Shown here: piece after piece, positions 16,087 through 26,259 of the stretch | How the letters are laid out: each line of letters begins with the position of its first letter | Position numbering within the stretch: position 1 is the first letter of the stretch | Origin: Bacteroidia bacterium | Lineage (GTDB): Bacteria > Bacteroidota > Bacteroidia > Flavobacteriales > Flavobacteriaceae | Assembly (NCBI GenBank): GCA_030429955.1 | Contig: JAUIGO010000010.1 | Location: 1-64,000 of the forward strand | Length of the DNA stretch: 64,000 bases | Direction of reading: 5' to 3' | Made by a program: the position numbers and the translations under genes | The notes under the pieces: generated by a model | What the model saw: only the letters and a program-made list of their open reading frames with translations | Told to the model about the DNA's origin: nothing | Database searches by the model: none

Positions 16087-19000
16087 TTAGTTTCCAAAGT
16101 TATAGCGTAAAGTCAATCCAGATCGTATGGTGGTTTGAGGGAACGCCGTTGAGATTGCATATTCAGAGAACGAATAATCAAAATAGAAAATTCCTGTTAG
16201 GTTTTTACTAAATGCATAATCTGCTGAATATTTTAAACTCCATATTGATTGTCCAGATGTTACTTGATTATTATCTAAATCAAGATATCTTATAATGGTT
16301 TTGTTTTCTCTTAATGAAAGATCTGCTTTCATATTTAAATCACTCCTAATTATTTGACGCGATCCAGCTAATTTTGAGTTTATTTTTACGTCCTTAAACC
16401 TATAACCCAAACCAATAATGTATTCATTTCCTTTGATTTCAGTTAATAGATTATTGTCAAAACTCATAGAAAGTAGACGGTCTTTTTTAACTTCGGCCAA
16501 AATTTTGAACGAATTTTTCATTTCCATATCAAGTTTAAACAATGGGCTAAACTGCTCCATTAAATTGATATTGCTAAACAAGGTTTTGTTTTTAAAATTA
16601 CCTCCTTGATCAAGTTCATTTGGGTTGTCTGCATCATAATCCAAGTTTGTTCTAAATTGGTTGATGGTGTATGTTGCATTGTATCCATGTGTCAATGAAA
16701 AACGGCTAAAGTGTTTTTTAAACCATTTCATTTTCATAAACCCTGTATATTTTAAAGTCCAATTTGGTACTGGAATATCTCTAAAAGCTCCCAATTTAAC
16801 TTTTCCAGCATCTTTTCCTGTATAAGCTGACAGAAATGCTGGCAATAATACTGCTTGGTTGCTTTTTCCGTAACCAATTGGAAAACCATCTGCATCTAAG
16901 TTTCCTGGATCATTAATATCTATTCCTGCTTGGGTTGCTAATCGGTTTGCAATGGTTAATCGGTTTGCTCTAAAATCATTAAAGGCATCAGATCCAGTTT
17001 CGTCACTTTTACCAAAAGCTGTCTTGATTAGCGATGTTGAAATATTAAAGTTACCAAAGGTGTTTTGAATTTGTGAATTGTAAATATCACTTAAACCATC
17101 ACCATTGGTATCTGTTGTGTTAAAGTTTTCAGTATAAGTATCAGCGTAAGTCCTTCCTCCTGTTAAATCAATTTTTAAATCACTCACTGGCTCAATATTT
17201 ACTGAAAAGTCTAAATTTTTAGTGTGTCTTTCAGAATATTGCTGATTAAACTCAGGGAATATAGTCAACCAACCATTTTGGGCAGCCATTTGTCTAATAT
17301 CTCTTTGGCTACCAAACGTATAACCAAATGAAGGTTTAAGTGTACCTATAAAACCTGGTGTTTGTAAATAACCTGGTAAAAAGCTTCCGTTGTTTTCTGA
17401 ATAATTTACTTGAACCCGTTTTACCATGGTCACCAAATCAATCATGGTATTGTAAGCTTTATTTGACTTTGAAGTAGTCTGAGCTGCATCCTGGTTTGCT
17501 CTTGGATTAGGCACACCTCTATTTGCTTGAGCTCCTGCACTTGTTTTCTTGACCAAACCAACATAACGATACAACCTGGACATATCTAAAGAAGTATTAA
17601 GTTGGTGTTTGTTTGAATTCTGAATGGTGTTTCCTAAATCATAGGTTTGGCCATTAACAGTTAGGTTACCAAATAAATCCGATCCTTTTTGCCATTGAAA
17701 ATCTCCTGTATAAGCATAGCTTGCTTTTAAGAATTGTAAAAATGGCACTTTACTAAAAGGTACTTCATAATTAAGTTCTAGCTGTTGGTACTGCCTATTT
17801 GGATCACCGACATCAAAGAAACCATCCCAAACATCGAGATCTGGGTCTTGAGCACCATTTAAGTTATCTTCAAGAAAATAATTTCTAACAATGTTGTTGT
17901 TTGCGGCAGTAAAATTAAAGCTCAAAGCATCCGTTAAATCATAATTAATAGTATACTGAAAATCGAAGGTATAATTTCTTCTGAAAAGTTCCTCTAAACC
18001 AATATTGCCTCCAGTTAAATCTATTTCCCTGAATTTCTGTTTGTTAAATTGCCTGATAATATCGGCATTTAGTGAAAAGCTTGTTGGTAATATATTGAAG
18101 TTAAAATCTTTAAGTAGTTTCAGGTATTGCGATTTAAACAGTGAATCGTTCTTCTTAAAAGGCTCAATTTTAATAGGATTAAAGTTAAAATTGTAATTTG
18201 CTCCGACTCTTACATTTTGATCTAGCGCATTTTCAATTTCATAATCACGGTGTTCTGTTTGGTTAAATGAATAATTCAGTGTTAAGTTTTCAACATCATA
18301 AAAACGCGGTTTCTGTTCCTCGTTGGTTCTATTCTTTTTTACACCTATAAAATTAACACTCGTTCGTTTTGTATAAGATTCTGATTGTTCTTTAATGATA
18401 TCACGTTCTTCATTGGTCTCTGCGGCATCTAATCTGCTTTGTAACGAAACATCTTTGTATTGCTGGTCGTATTCAGGTGTTATCAGCTCTTCACTTTGTC
18501 CGTAATTAAATGGCAATTGTATGCCCCATTTTTTTGGTAATAATTGCCCTAAGTTAATATTTGTAACAACATCGTATTGTTTAATGTCTTCTCTACTTCT
18601 TTCGTTTGGTCCTTGCTCTATTGTGCCGAATCCTGTTGTACTGCGTCTTCCTGTTGCAGAAACATCCATAAAATCTGCAATATTGGAGTCCATATTTACA
18701 ACAGCTGCCCAACCACCTTCGTTATCCATGTCTGATAAGCGTAATTCGTTAAACCACACTTGGGCACAGATATCTTCCCTAACGCCATTTTTAATTCCTA
18801 CCATTAAGGTTCTAACGTCTCCAAAATTAGGATTTCCTTTTATAGCAACACGTTGTTGCCCCAAAGTATAAGGTGAAAACTCTGGAATGGCATTTGGGTC
18901 TAAAACTCCATCTATTACATTATAAAAGGTAGGATCGTCATTACTTAATGAACCATCTGAAATTCCTAATGATTTAATTTGTTCAAGAACTTCAATTGGT

Positions 19001-22000
19001 AAATTAATCTCGTTTATATTTGGCCATACTGTTGCAGGATCTGTTGATGCTCCAATAGTTACCTGAAGTGGAATCTCTATTTGATAGAAATTTTGGGTAA
19101 AATCGTTACCCATTCTAATAAAGCCAACAGCTTCACCATCTTCTAATCCAGTGGTTGTTCCTTCTTCAGCATGAATGAACATACGCAGTTTTTTAAACTG
19201 TCGCATATCGACACTTATATTTTTAAAAACAGCTCTTGAATCTTGAGATTCTAATCCGCATGCATTTACTACTAAAGATTGTTCGTTTTGCCTTACAATA
19301 GTGTTATTATTGTTAAGTTGTTCTCGCTCAACTCCTGGAGGTGATACGTAGTTGCCGTCATTTTCTAAAAGTCCAATAATACCAACAGAAAAATCCGTGT
19401 TATCATTGTCGTTATTTGCTTCATCATCAAGTGACAATTTATAACGTCTCCAATCACTTCTTACCAAATCCAGTGAAGCAAATCTTAATATCGTGTTTTG
19501 TGTAAATTCTTTAAGAAACAATCTTGTAAATCTTATGGAGCGGAAATCTGTGATACCTCCTACTTGGTTTGTTGGCTCGGTTAAAGGAATTCTAAACTGA
19601 TACCATCTGGTTGTGGCATTATCTCCATTAGGCAACGACACATCATCTTCTTTTCTGTCAACAATATAAGGATTGTTTGGGTCTGCCAAGCTTGTTGGTG
19701 TGATATTCATTTCGTACTCAAAATAACTATCAATGGTGTTCATTGTGTTATCCCTGTTTATATCTTCAACATCTGGTTGTGTTGTAGAACCTCTGTTGGT
19801 ATCTGTAAACGTATCTGGTGAGTTGCCTTGCAACCCATTGTATTTTTTATAACGTTCAAAAATATTTCCTTCAGTATTCAAAAAATAGGTGTAGTTATCT
19901 TTTGCTGGATCTTCTAATCCAGCAAAAGCTGGAAATACTGTAGCTTCTTCATTATCATCATAACCATCAAATCCAACATCTTGGTTGTTGCGTTCACCAC
20001 CAAGTGTAGAAAAAGCATAAATTAACGATTGGTTTTGTGGCACTACACTGCCCCAAACGGTTTGTGGCAATGAGCTAATATCACCTGTTTCAGGAAGTCC
20101 GTTTTCGTATTGTTTTCTCCCATCTTTTAATACATCCTCAGAAATATTACCAAGGTTAATGGTCAATTTCCCTCCTGGATTGGTTGGATTATTTAAGAAA
20201 GGGTCCAGTAGCCAAAACTCAATATATTCAACATTAGCTTGCTCAAAATCTGTAGACGTTAGTTGTCTCATAATTCCTGCCCAACTATCTTGTGGATTAT
20301 CAAGCACATCATCTGTTTCGTTTGGATCCATATTATATGGACCTCTTTCTGAAGGATAAAAGGATAGGTCCAATGTTGGAATTATAGTATTTTGTCCTTG
20401 TACAATATCTGTTTGCGGAAAAATTTCGTCAATAAAAACACGTCTTGTATAGAGGTCTGATAAATCGTCATCTGTAATACCGCTAGGTTTTTGACTACTA
20501 TAAAAAATTGGGTCAATGGTATACCAGTTTAAGAACGCTCTGTCAAACCCGTTTTGTATTCCATTATCGTCTTCATCACCTTCAGCATAAACCCTTCCTA
20601 AATTTCTTGGTCTACTTGATAAGAACCATGATTGAGGCGTGAGTAATTCAATGGCATTTTGAGTACCTTCAAAATCATCAACATAAGAAGTTGCTTCACC
20701 TTGAAAATCAGTTCCCTTTGGTGAACCTGGCAATAAGTAAGCAAATTCTCCACGTATTGAAAAATTTGATTCTACATCAGTATCAATGTTAGGAAGATTA
20801 TTTACCAAACGAGTTAAAAAAGGAACTTCGGTTGAATAATTTGCATTAAGACCAAAAATAGTGTTATTTATTGGTTCACTATTATAATTTGCTTTTTGAG
20901 TAATTGGGCGCTCACTAAGGTTTAAGAATGTTCCGCCAACAACAAAATTTTCGTTAAATTTATGCTCGACATTAAGACCAGTAAAACGTTTTGTTTGTTG
21001 CCCAAAAACAGCATTATTTTCAACAGACACTTGTATTGGTGTGTTTGATGCTTGCAGTGCAGGGTCTAAAATTTGCACTGTGCCAATTTGATAATTTACA
21101 GTATAATCTACACCTTCAACTAACACACGTCCTCCAGCTGTCACCTTCACAGAGCCTCTTGGCACATTAAATGCGCCTATTGGAATTCCTGAACTCCCTG
21201 ACGATTTATAACGACCTTTAATTTGGAATTTATTTTTCTCACCATCTTCCAAAGCAGCTGTTTTAGTTTCTTTGTAAAGCTTATCATAAACATACTTTTT
21301 CTGGTTGGCGTTAAATTGAGCTATGTCGTTATAGTCTGCTTCGTTGTCTGTAGGGTTTCCATCTATATCAAGTACATCAAATAAATATTTTCCAAATGGT
21401 TCAACATTGGTAAATATTATTTTACCATTTTGTTGAATGACTGTTATACCTGGAACAAAATCAAAAAAGCCATCACCATTTACTTGAGGGTCATTGTTAA
21501 AGTTTAACCTATCCAGATTAAAGACTCGTAATAATGGCGTTTCCTGCAAAGGAGTTTCATTTGGTTCAGGTGTTGGAAATGGAGTGCCATTAACTGGTGT
21601 TATATAATTGAGTGGTGAACTCTCAGTATAAAAAATGTTAAGTTTAAAATCTTCTTGGTCTAATTGAAAAGCACCAGTGTTATAGATGTTTTTCATCATT
21701 AAATCCCAAATTGGCTGATCCACATTAGTCACAGCACTTTTAAGCATTTTAGTAACTAAGTTATTATTATTGATAATGGTATTTCCTGTTCCTCCATCAA
21801 TTGAAGTATCAGTAGCATCTACACCATCATTAGCAAATTCACCAACTTGGTACACTTGGTTACCAACTGTGTATTGAAACGCTACAGATAAAATCTCGTC
21901 ATTTTGCAAACGTTGATTTAATGAAATATATCCTAATTGTGTGTTTAAAGTAAATTCACTGCCTTCAATTAATTTACGAGCATTTTCTAATTTACCATAA

Positions 22001-23256
22001 TCAAACCCTTCGTTAACTCCAGGCACCAAAATACCAGCTTGAACCGTTGCAATATCTCTAACAGCTGTTGTTAGCTGAGATCCTGGACCACCAATGTTTG
22101 TTGGATCATAGTTATTGTTCCCATTATCAGGCAAAGAGTTTGGACCAACGTTAACCGATACAGCAGAACCTAGAATATTCGATTCTCCTAAATCTTGAAA
22201 CGCAACTACGTTTCTTACGTTATCTGTTTGGCTTGTTCTGTTTGTTACCCAAACTTCAATTCTAGTAACTTGTACTTGTGAATTTATAAATGGATAGTTT
22301 TGTAAAGCTTCATCATATTTATTCCTGAAATATTGAGCTAAGAAGAAGTGACGGTTTTCGTCATAATCAAGTCCAAAAAATTCAAATTCTTCCAAGGTTC
22401 CGCCTCCCTGAGAAACTACTGTCCTTGTTTGCGACTTTTGCTCAGAGAATATTCCTGTAATGGTTGTTTTACCGAATTGTAGTTGAGTTTTTACACCAAA
22501 TAAACTTTGAGCGCCAGAAATAAGTGAACTGTTTAATGGCATACTCACATTACCAACTTCAATTTTTTGAATGATATCATCTTCGGTTGGTGTGTATTCT
22601 AATTTTATTAAATTTTGAAAATCAAAAGTGGACTGTGTATCGTAATTGGCTGTTACTTGCAATCTGGTTCCAACTTTACCTAATAAACTCAAGCTGATTC
22701 TTTGATCAAAATCAAAAGAGAAATTGCTTCTGTTTCTTGGCGAAAACGAAGGGTTGTCCTGTTTTGTATAAAGCACACCTAAATCCATTTCAACCGAACC
22801 TTGTGGTATTACCTCAATGGTGTTCCCTCCAAAAAGTGTTTCAAAAAAGCTTGAATTGACATATAGTTCAGGAATGAGGTTTTTTTGTAAATCTTCAACA
22901 CCATCCTTTTTTCCATCGGCTGCGTCAATTTTTTGTTTATAATAATTACGTAAATTTTCTTGGAGTACTAATCTTTGATATTCTGCAGGTGTTAAAATTA
23001 TTGGGTAATTAATATTAAAGTTCCCTACGGTTTCGTTGTAAATGTATCTGTCTGTTAGTGGGTCGTAAGTATATTTAGACACAATACTATTTGGATTTGG
23101 CAAGGTTAAATTACCAAATGAAAATGTAGTTGATGTTGAATCTCTAACAGTTTCAGTCTCTTCTTGTGCAAATGTTATCGCATACACAAAAAGCATAAGT
23201 ACAGATAATACAAGTGTTTTGGTTGGTTTAGAAAATGTAAAGTTGGTTGTCTTCAA
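16087..23256 (-). CDS. sprA: SprA, type IX secretion translocon / gliding motility protein
   Basis: A giant outer membrane protein of 2389 aa, close to the ~2400 aa usual for SprA, the beta-barrel that forms the type IX secretion pore and is required for gliding. It has a signal peptide (about residues 8-30, 'VLMLFVYAITFAQ'), repeated sequences such as 'GSVEMDLGVLYTKQDNP' and 'TRLQVTANYDTQSTFDFQNLIKLEYTPTEDDIIQKIEVGNVSMP' typical of SprA, a long middle with Asp/Asn-rich loops, and a C-terminal strand 'RSGLTLRYNFGN' ending in an aromatic. No frameshift is seen. The start appears to be a TTG at 23256, 5 bp after the ruvA stop; the next internal ATG would remove the signal peptide. The partner genes of T9SS (gldKLMN, sov) are not in the window. 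Confidence 0.95.
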   Translation of the reverse strand: MKTTNFTFSKPTKTLVLSVLMLFVYAITFAQEETETVRDSTSTTFSFGNLTLPNPNSIVSKYTYDPLTDRYIYNETVGNFNINYPIILTPAEYQRLVLQENLRNYYKQKIDAADGKKDGVEDLQKNLIPELYVNSSFFETLFGGNTIEVIPQGSVEMDLGVLYTKQDNPSFSPRNRSNFSFDFDQRISLSLLGKVGTRLQVTANYDTQSTFDFQNLIKLEYTPTEDDIIQKIEVGNVSMPLNSSLISGAQSLFGVKTQLQFGKTTITGIFSEQKSQTRTVVSQGGGTLEEFEFFGLDYDENRHFFLAQYFRNKYDEALQNYPFINSQVQVTRIEVWVTNRTSQTDNVRNVVAFQDLGESNILGSAVSVNVGPNSLPDNGNNNYDPTNIGGPGSQLTTAVRDIATVQAGILVPGVNEGFDYGKLENARKLIEGSEFTLNTQLGYISLNQRLQNDEILSVAFQYTVGNQVYQVGEFANDGVDATDTSIDGGTGNTIINNNNLVTKMLKSAVTNVDQPIWDLMMKNIYNTGAFQLDQEDFKLNIFYTESSPLNYITPVNGTPFPTPEPNETPLQETPLLRVFNLDRLNFNNDPQVNGDGFFDFVPGITVIQQNGKIIFTNVEPFGKYLFDVLDIDGNPTDNEADYNDIAQFNANQKKYVYDKLYKETKTAALEDGEKNKFQIKGRYKSSGSSGIPIGAFNVPRGSVKVTAGGRVLVEGVDYTVNYQIGTVQILDPALQASNTPIQVSVENNAVFGQQTKRFTGLNVEHKFNENFVVGGTFLNLSERPITQKANYNSEPINNTIFGLNANYSTEVPFLTRLVNNLPNIDTDVESNFSIRGEFAYLLPGSPKGTDFQGEATSYVDDFEGTQNAIELLTPQSWFLSSRPRNLGRVYAEGDEDDNGIQNGFDRAFLNWYTIDPIFYSSQKPSGITDDDLSDLYTRRVFIDEIFPQTDIVQGQNTIIPTLDLSFYPSERGPYNMDPNETDDVLDNPQDSWAGIMRQLTSTDFEQANVEYIEFWLLDPFLNNPTNPGGKLTINLGNISEDVLKDGRKQYENGLPETGDISSLPQTVWGSVVPQNQSLIYAFSTLGGERNNQDVGFDGYDDNEEATVFPAFAGLEDPAKDNYTYFLNTEGNIFERYKKYNGLQGNSPDTFTDTNRGSTTQPDVEDINRDNTMNTIDSYFEYEMNITPTSLADPNNPYIVDRKEDDVSLPNGDNATTRWYQFRIPLTEPTNQVGGITDFRSIRFTRLFLKEFTQNTILRFASLDLVRSDWRRYKLSLDDEANNDNDNTDFSVGIIGLLENDGNYVSPPGVEREQLNNNNTIVRQNEQSLVVNACGLESQDSRAVFKNISVDMRQFKKLRMFIHAEEGTTTGLEDGEAVGFIRMGNDFTQNFYQIEIPLQVTIGASTDPATVWPNINEINLPIEVLEQIKSLGISDGSLSNDDPTFYNVIDGVLDPNAIPEFSPYTLGQQRVAIKGNPNFGDVRTLMVGIKNGVREDICAQVWFNELRLSDMDNEGGWAAVVNMDSNIADFMDVSATGRRSTTGFGTIEQGPNERSREDIKQYDVVTNINLGQLLPKKWGIQLPFNYGQSEELITPEYDQQYKDVSLQSRLDAAETNEERDIIKEQSESYTKRTSVNFIGVKKNRTNEEQKPRFYDVENLTLNYSFNQTEHRDYEIENALDQNVRVGANYNFNFNPIKIEPFKKNDSLFKSQYLKLLKDFNFNILPTSFSLNADIIRQFNKQKFREIDLTGGNIGLEELFRRNYTFDFQYTINYDLTDALSFNFTAANNNIVRNYFLEDNLNGAQDPDLDVWDGFFDVGDPNRQYQQLELNYEVPFSKVPFLQFLKASYAYTGDFQWQKGSDLFGNLTVNGQTYDLGNTIQNSNKHQLNTSLDMSRLYRYVGLVKKTSAGAQANRGVPNPRANQDAAQTTSKSNKAYNTMIDLVTMVKRVQVNYSENNGSFLPGYLQTPGFIGTLKPSFGYTFGSQRDIRQMAAQNGWLTIFPEFNQQYSERHTKNLDFSVNIEPVSDLKIDLTGGRTYADTYTENFNTTDTNGDGLSDIYNSQIQNTFGNFNISTSLIKTAFGKSDETGSDAFNDFRANRLTIANRLATQAGIDINDPGNLDADGFPIGYGKSNQAVLLPAFLSAYTGKDAGKVKLGAFRDIPVPNWTLKYTGFMKMKWFKKHFSRFSLTHGYNATYTINQFRTNLDYDADNPNELDQGGNFKNKTLFSNINLMEQFSPLFKLDMEMKNSFKILAEVKKDRLLSMSFDNNLLTEIKGNEYIIGLGYRFKDVKINSKLAGSRQIIRSDLNMKADLSLRENKTIIRYLDLDNNQVTSGQSIWSLKYSADYAFSKNLTGIFYFDYSFSEYAISTAFPQTTIRSGLTLRYNFGN

Positions 23257-23261
23257 ATTCT

Positions 23262-23843
23262 TTATAAATTTTTTAGGGCTTCTTTTATTAATGTTTCAAC
23301 ATTTGCTTCAGGTTGATTATTTAGTATTTTATCAATTACTTTTTCAGCTTGTTTCTTGGCAAAACCAAGAACCTCTAAAGCAGATAACGCTTCATCTTTG
23401 TTTGTATTGTTTGCAATATAAGCAGCTTCATCAATATCATACACTTTTATCACTTTATCTTTGAGCTCAATAATAACTCGTTGGGCTGTTTTAAGACCAA
23501 TACCTTTAACAGATTGTATAAGTGATACGTTTTCTGATGCAATGGCTTCGCGCACTTGTTTTGGTGTTAAAGATGACAGCATCGTTCTTGCTGTGCTTGT
23601 ACCTATACCACTAACTGAAATTAAATGTCTAAAGATTTCGCGCTCAGCCAATGATGAAAATCCATACAGTGTATGAGAATCTTCTTTTACTTGAAGATGA
23701 GTATAAAGACGTAAATTTTCAGTATCGGGAATTTGAGAATAGGTATGTAATGAGATATTTAATAAATACCCAATACCATTACAGTCTATCACAACGTCAG
23801 TAGGATTTTTCTCAGTAAGTTTCCCTTGAATATGAGTAATCAT
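23262..23843 (-). CDS. ruvA: Holliday junction branch migration protein RuvA
   Basis: A 193-aa RuvA with the three family domains: OB fold (residues 1-65, MITHIQGKLTEKNPTDVVIDCNGIGYLLNIS), tandem helix-hairpin-helix (about 70-140, 'LISVSGIGTSTARTMLSSL' and 'IQSVKGIGLKTAQRVIIELKDK'), and a C-terminal UBA-like domain (about 145-193) that contacts RuvB. RuvA holds the four-way junction while RuvB drives branch migration. ruvB is not next to it but about 4 kb upstream at 27227-28249. ruvA leads a run with sprA, which starts only 5 bp after its stop. Confidence 0.96.
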   Translation of the reverse strand: MITHIQGKLTEKNPTDVVIDCNGIGYLLNISLHTYSQIPDTENLRLYTHLQVKEDSHTLYGFSSLAEREIFRHLISVSGIGTSTARTMLSSLTPKQVREAIASENVSLIQSVKGIGLKTAQRVIIELKDKVIKVYDIDEAAYIANNTNKDEALSALEVLGFAKKQAEKVIDKILNNQPEANVETLIKEALKNL

Positions 23844-23865
23844 TAATTACGTTTTGTTAGCGACT

Positions 23866-23873
23866 CAAATGTA
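23866..23873 (-). promoter_or_regulatory. -7 element upstream of ruvA-sprA
   Basis: Minus-strand TACATTTG, a full match to TAnnTTTG, lies 22 bp before the ruvA start codon. No TTG is seen at the expected -33 spacing, so this is only a candidate. Confidence 0.35.
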
Positions 23874-23906
23874 ATAAAATTATTTACATTATAGGTTTAC
23901 ATTTAT

Positions 23907-26204
23907 TTAATTCAGGCTATTACTCAACTGTTCCCTTTTTTGTTTTTTCTGAGCATCTATCACAGCAATGGCAGTCATGTTTACAATTTCATCAACACTA
24001 GCATCCAATTGTAAAATGTGAGCAGGTTTTTTTAAACCCATCATTATTGGCCCTATATTATCTGCCTTGTTTAATTCTTTTAAGAGCTTATAGGTAATAT
24101 TTGCCGAATCTAGGTTTGGAAAAATTAAAGTGTTGACTTTTTTTCCTGCTAATTTTGAAAATGGAAAAATATCCTGAAGCATTTCATTGTTAAGTGCAAA
24201 ATCGGTTTGTAATTCGCCATCAACCATTAAATTAGGATAAAATTTATGCAAATATGCTACAGCTTCTCTTACTTTTTTTGCATTTGGATGCTGCGATGAG
24301 CCAAAATTAGAGAACGAAATCATTGCAATAACTGGTTCCAGACCAAACATCTTAACTGTTGTAGCAGTCATGTTTGCAATAGTTGACAAATCTTTAGAAT
24401 CTGGATCAATGTTTATGGATGTATCACTTAAAAACATTGGTCCTCGTTGTGTCATTAATAGGTTGGTTGTGGCAATTCGAGTAACTCCCTTATCTAATCC
24501 TATAAGTTCAAGAATTGGTTTTACAACTGTTGGATAACTTCTTGAATAGCCCGAAATCAATGCATCTGCATCACCTTCGTTCACCATCATTGCAGCAAAA
24601 TAGTTGCGTTCTCGTAATAATTTTTTTGCAGACAATAATGTAATCCCTCTTCGCTTACGCTGTTTCCAGTAAACTTCTGCGTATTTATCTTTTCGTGATT
24701 CTTCTTCGTCACTTTTTGGGTCAATAATCAATACATCTGCATCAAATTCAATTTCTTCCATCAATGCTTCAATGACTTTTTTTCTTCCTAATAAAATTGG
24801 CACAGCAATACCTTCGTCGTGAACAATTTGAGCCGCCTTTAATACTGCTAAATGATCAGCTTCTGCAAATACTACACGTTTTGGGTCTAATTTAGCTCTG
24901 CTATGCATTAAGCGAACTATCTTATTGTCACTTCCCAGTCTAGCTCTTAGTTCATCTTCATAAGCGTCCCAATCTGTTATTGTTTTTTTTGCTACTCCTG
25001 ATTCAATTGCGGCTTTAGCTACAGCAGGTGGAACAACTGCAATTAATCTTGGGTCAAAAGGTTTTGGAATGATATAATCTTTCCCAAAAGAAAGTTTTGT
25101 TTCAGAATACGCAACATTTACTTGTTCTGGCACAGCTTCTTTTGCTAATTCAGCCAACGCTAGAACCGCTGCTTTTTTCATTTCTTCATTAATCTTAGTG
25201 GCTCTTACATCAAGAGCTCCTCTAAAAATAAACGGAAATCCAAGAACGTTATTTACTTGATTCGGATTATCGCTTCTGCCTGTAGCCATAATGATATCGT
25301 CCCTCGTATCAACTGCCAATTGGTATGAAATTTCCGGATTTGGGTTTGCCATAGCAAATACAATTGGGTCTTTTGCCATTGTTTTTAACATCTCAGGAGT
25401 AACAATATCAGCCATTGACAACCCAATGAATACATCAGCATCAACCATAGCTTCGTCTAAGGTGTCAATCTTTCTAGAAGTAGCAAATTCTGTCTTTTCA
25501 GCAGAAAGGTTTTCCCTATCTTTTCTAATGACACCTTTGCTGTCTAGCATTACTATATTATCAGGGTTTGCTCCAAACGATTGATATAATCTAGTGCATG
25601 AAATGGCTGCTGCTCCTGCACCACTAACAACAATTTTTACGTCTTTAATTTTTTTATTCGTAATCTCTAAAGCATTCAGTAATGCTGCTGCAGAAATTAT
25701 TGCAGTGCCATGTTGATCGTCGTGCATTACCGGAATATCTAATTCTTCTTTTAAACGGCGTTCAATTTCAAAAGCTTCAGGTGCTTTAATATCCTCAAGG
25801 TTGATACCTCCAAATGTTGGTGAAATATGCTTTACAGTTTGTATGAACTCTTCAATGTTTTCGGTATTTACTTCTATATCAAAAACATCTATGTCGGCAA
25901 AGATCTTAAAAAGTAAACCTTTACCTTCCATGACAGGCTTAGAAGCAAGAGGTCCAATATTACCTAAACCAAGAACAGCTGTTCCGTTAGAAATTACAGC
26001 TACTAAATTCCCTTTTGTTGTATATTTATAGGCATTTGCTGGATTCTTTTCAATCTCCAAACAAGGTTCAGCAACTCCAGGTGAATATGCTAATGACAAA
26101 TCACGTTGGGTTGCGTATTTTTTTGTTGGAACAACGGCAATTTTACCAGGAGTTGGCTTGTAATGATATAATAAAGCTTCTCTACGTTTACTTTCCTTAC
26201 TCAT
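23907..26204 (-). CDS. maeB: NADP-dependent malic enzyme (MaeB type, with PTA-like domain)
   Basis: A 765-aa fusion enzyme. Residues 1 to about 430 form malic enzyme, with 'NGTAVLGLGNIGPLASKPVMEGK', the metal-site sequence HDDQHGTA and the nucleotide-binding loop 'VVSGAGAAAISC'. Residues about 430-755 resemble phosphotransacetylase ('RVVFAEADHLAVLKAAQIVHDEGIAVPILLGR'), which in MaeB proteins is regulatory and not known to be catalytic. It makes pyruvate, CO2 and NADPH from malate. The length fits the family (about 750-770). A single gene with a -7 element 23 bp upstream and a 10-bp palindrome beyond it. Confidence 0.95.
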   Translation of the reverse strand: MSKESKRREALLYHYKPTPGKIAVVPTKKYATQRDLSLAYSPGVAEPCLEIEKNPANAYKYTTKGNLVAVISNGTAVLGLGNIGPLASKPVMEGKGLLFKIFADIDVFDIEVNTENIEEFIQTVKHISPTFGGINLEDIKAPEAFEIERRLKEELDIPVMHDDQHGTAIISAAALLNALEITNKKIKDVKIVVSGAGAAAISCTRLYQSFGANPDNIVMLDSKGVIRKDRENLSAEKTEFATSRKIDTLDEAMVDADVFIGLSMADIVTPEMLKTMAKDPIVFAMANPNPEISYQLAVDTRDDIIMATGRSDNPNQVNNVLGFPFIFRGALDVRATKINEEMKKAAVLALAELAKEAVPEQVNVAYSETKLSFGKDYIIPKPFDPRLIAVVPPAVAKAAIESGVAKKTITDWDAYEDELRARLGSDNKIVRLMHSRAKLDPKRVVFAEADHLAVLKAAQIVHDEGIAVPILLGRKKVIEALMEEIEFDADVLIIDPKSDEEESRKDKYAEVYWKQRKRRGITLLSAKKLLRERNYFAAMMVNEGDADALISGYSRSYPTVVKPILELIGLDKGVTRIATTNLLMTQRGPMFLSDTSINIDPDSKDLSTIANMTATTVKMFGLEPVIAMISFSNFGSSQHPNAKKVREAVAYLHKFYPNLMVDGELQTDFALNNEMLQDIFPFSKLAGKKVNTLIFPNLDSANITYKLLKELNKADNIGPIMMGLKKPAHILQLDASVDEIVNMTAIAVIDAQKKQKREQLSNSLN

Positions 26205-26226
26205 AAGTTAGTTATTATTGTAAATA

Positions 26227-26234
26227 CAAAGTTA
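26227..26234 (-). promoter_or_regulatory. -7 element upstream of maeB
   Basis: Minus-strand TAACTTTG is a full match to TAnnTTTG, 22 bp before the maeB start. The -33 TTG is absent; in its place is the perfect palindrome TTAGCGCTAA (26240-26249), which could be an operator for an activator or repressor. Confidence 0.45.
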
Positions 26235-26259
26235 AACCGTTAGCGCTAATTAAGAAATA

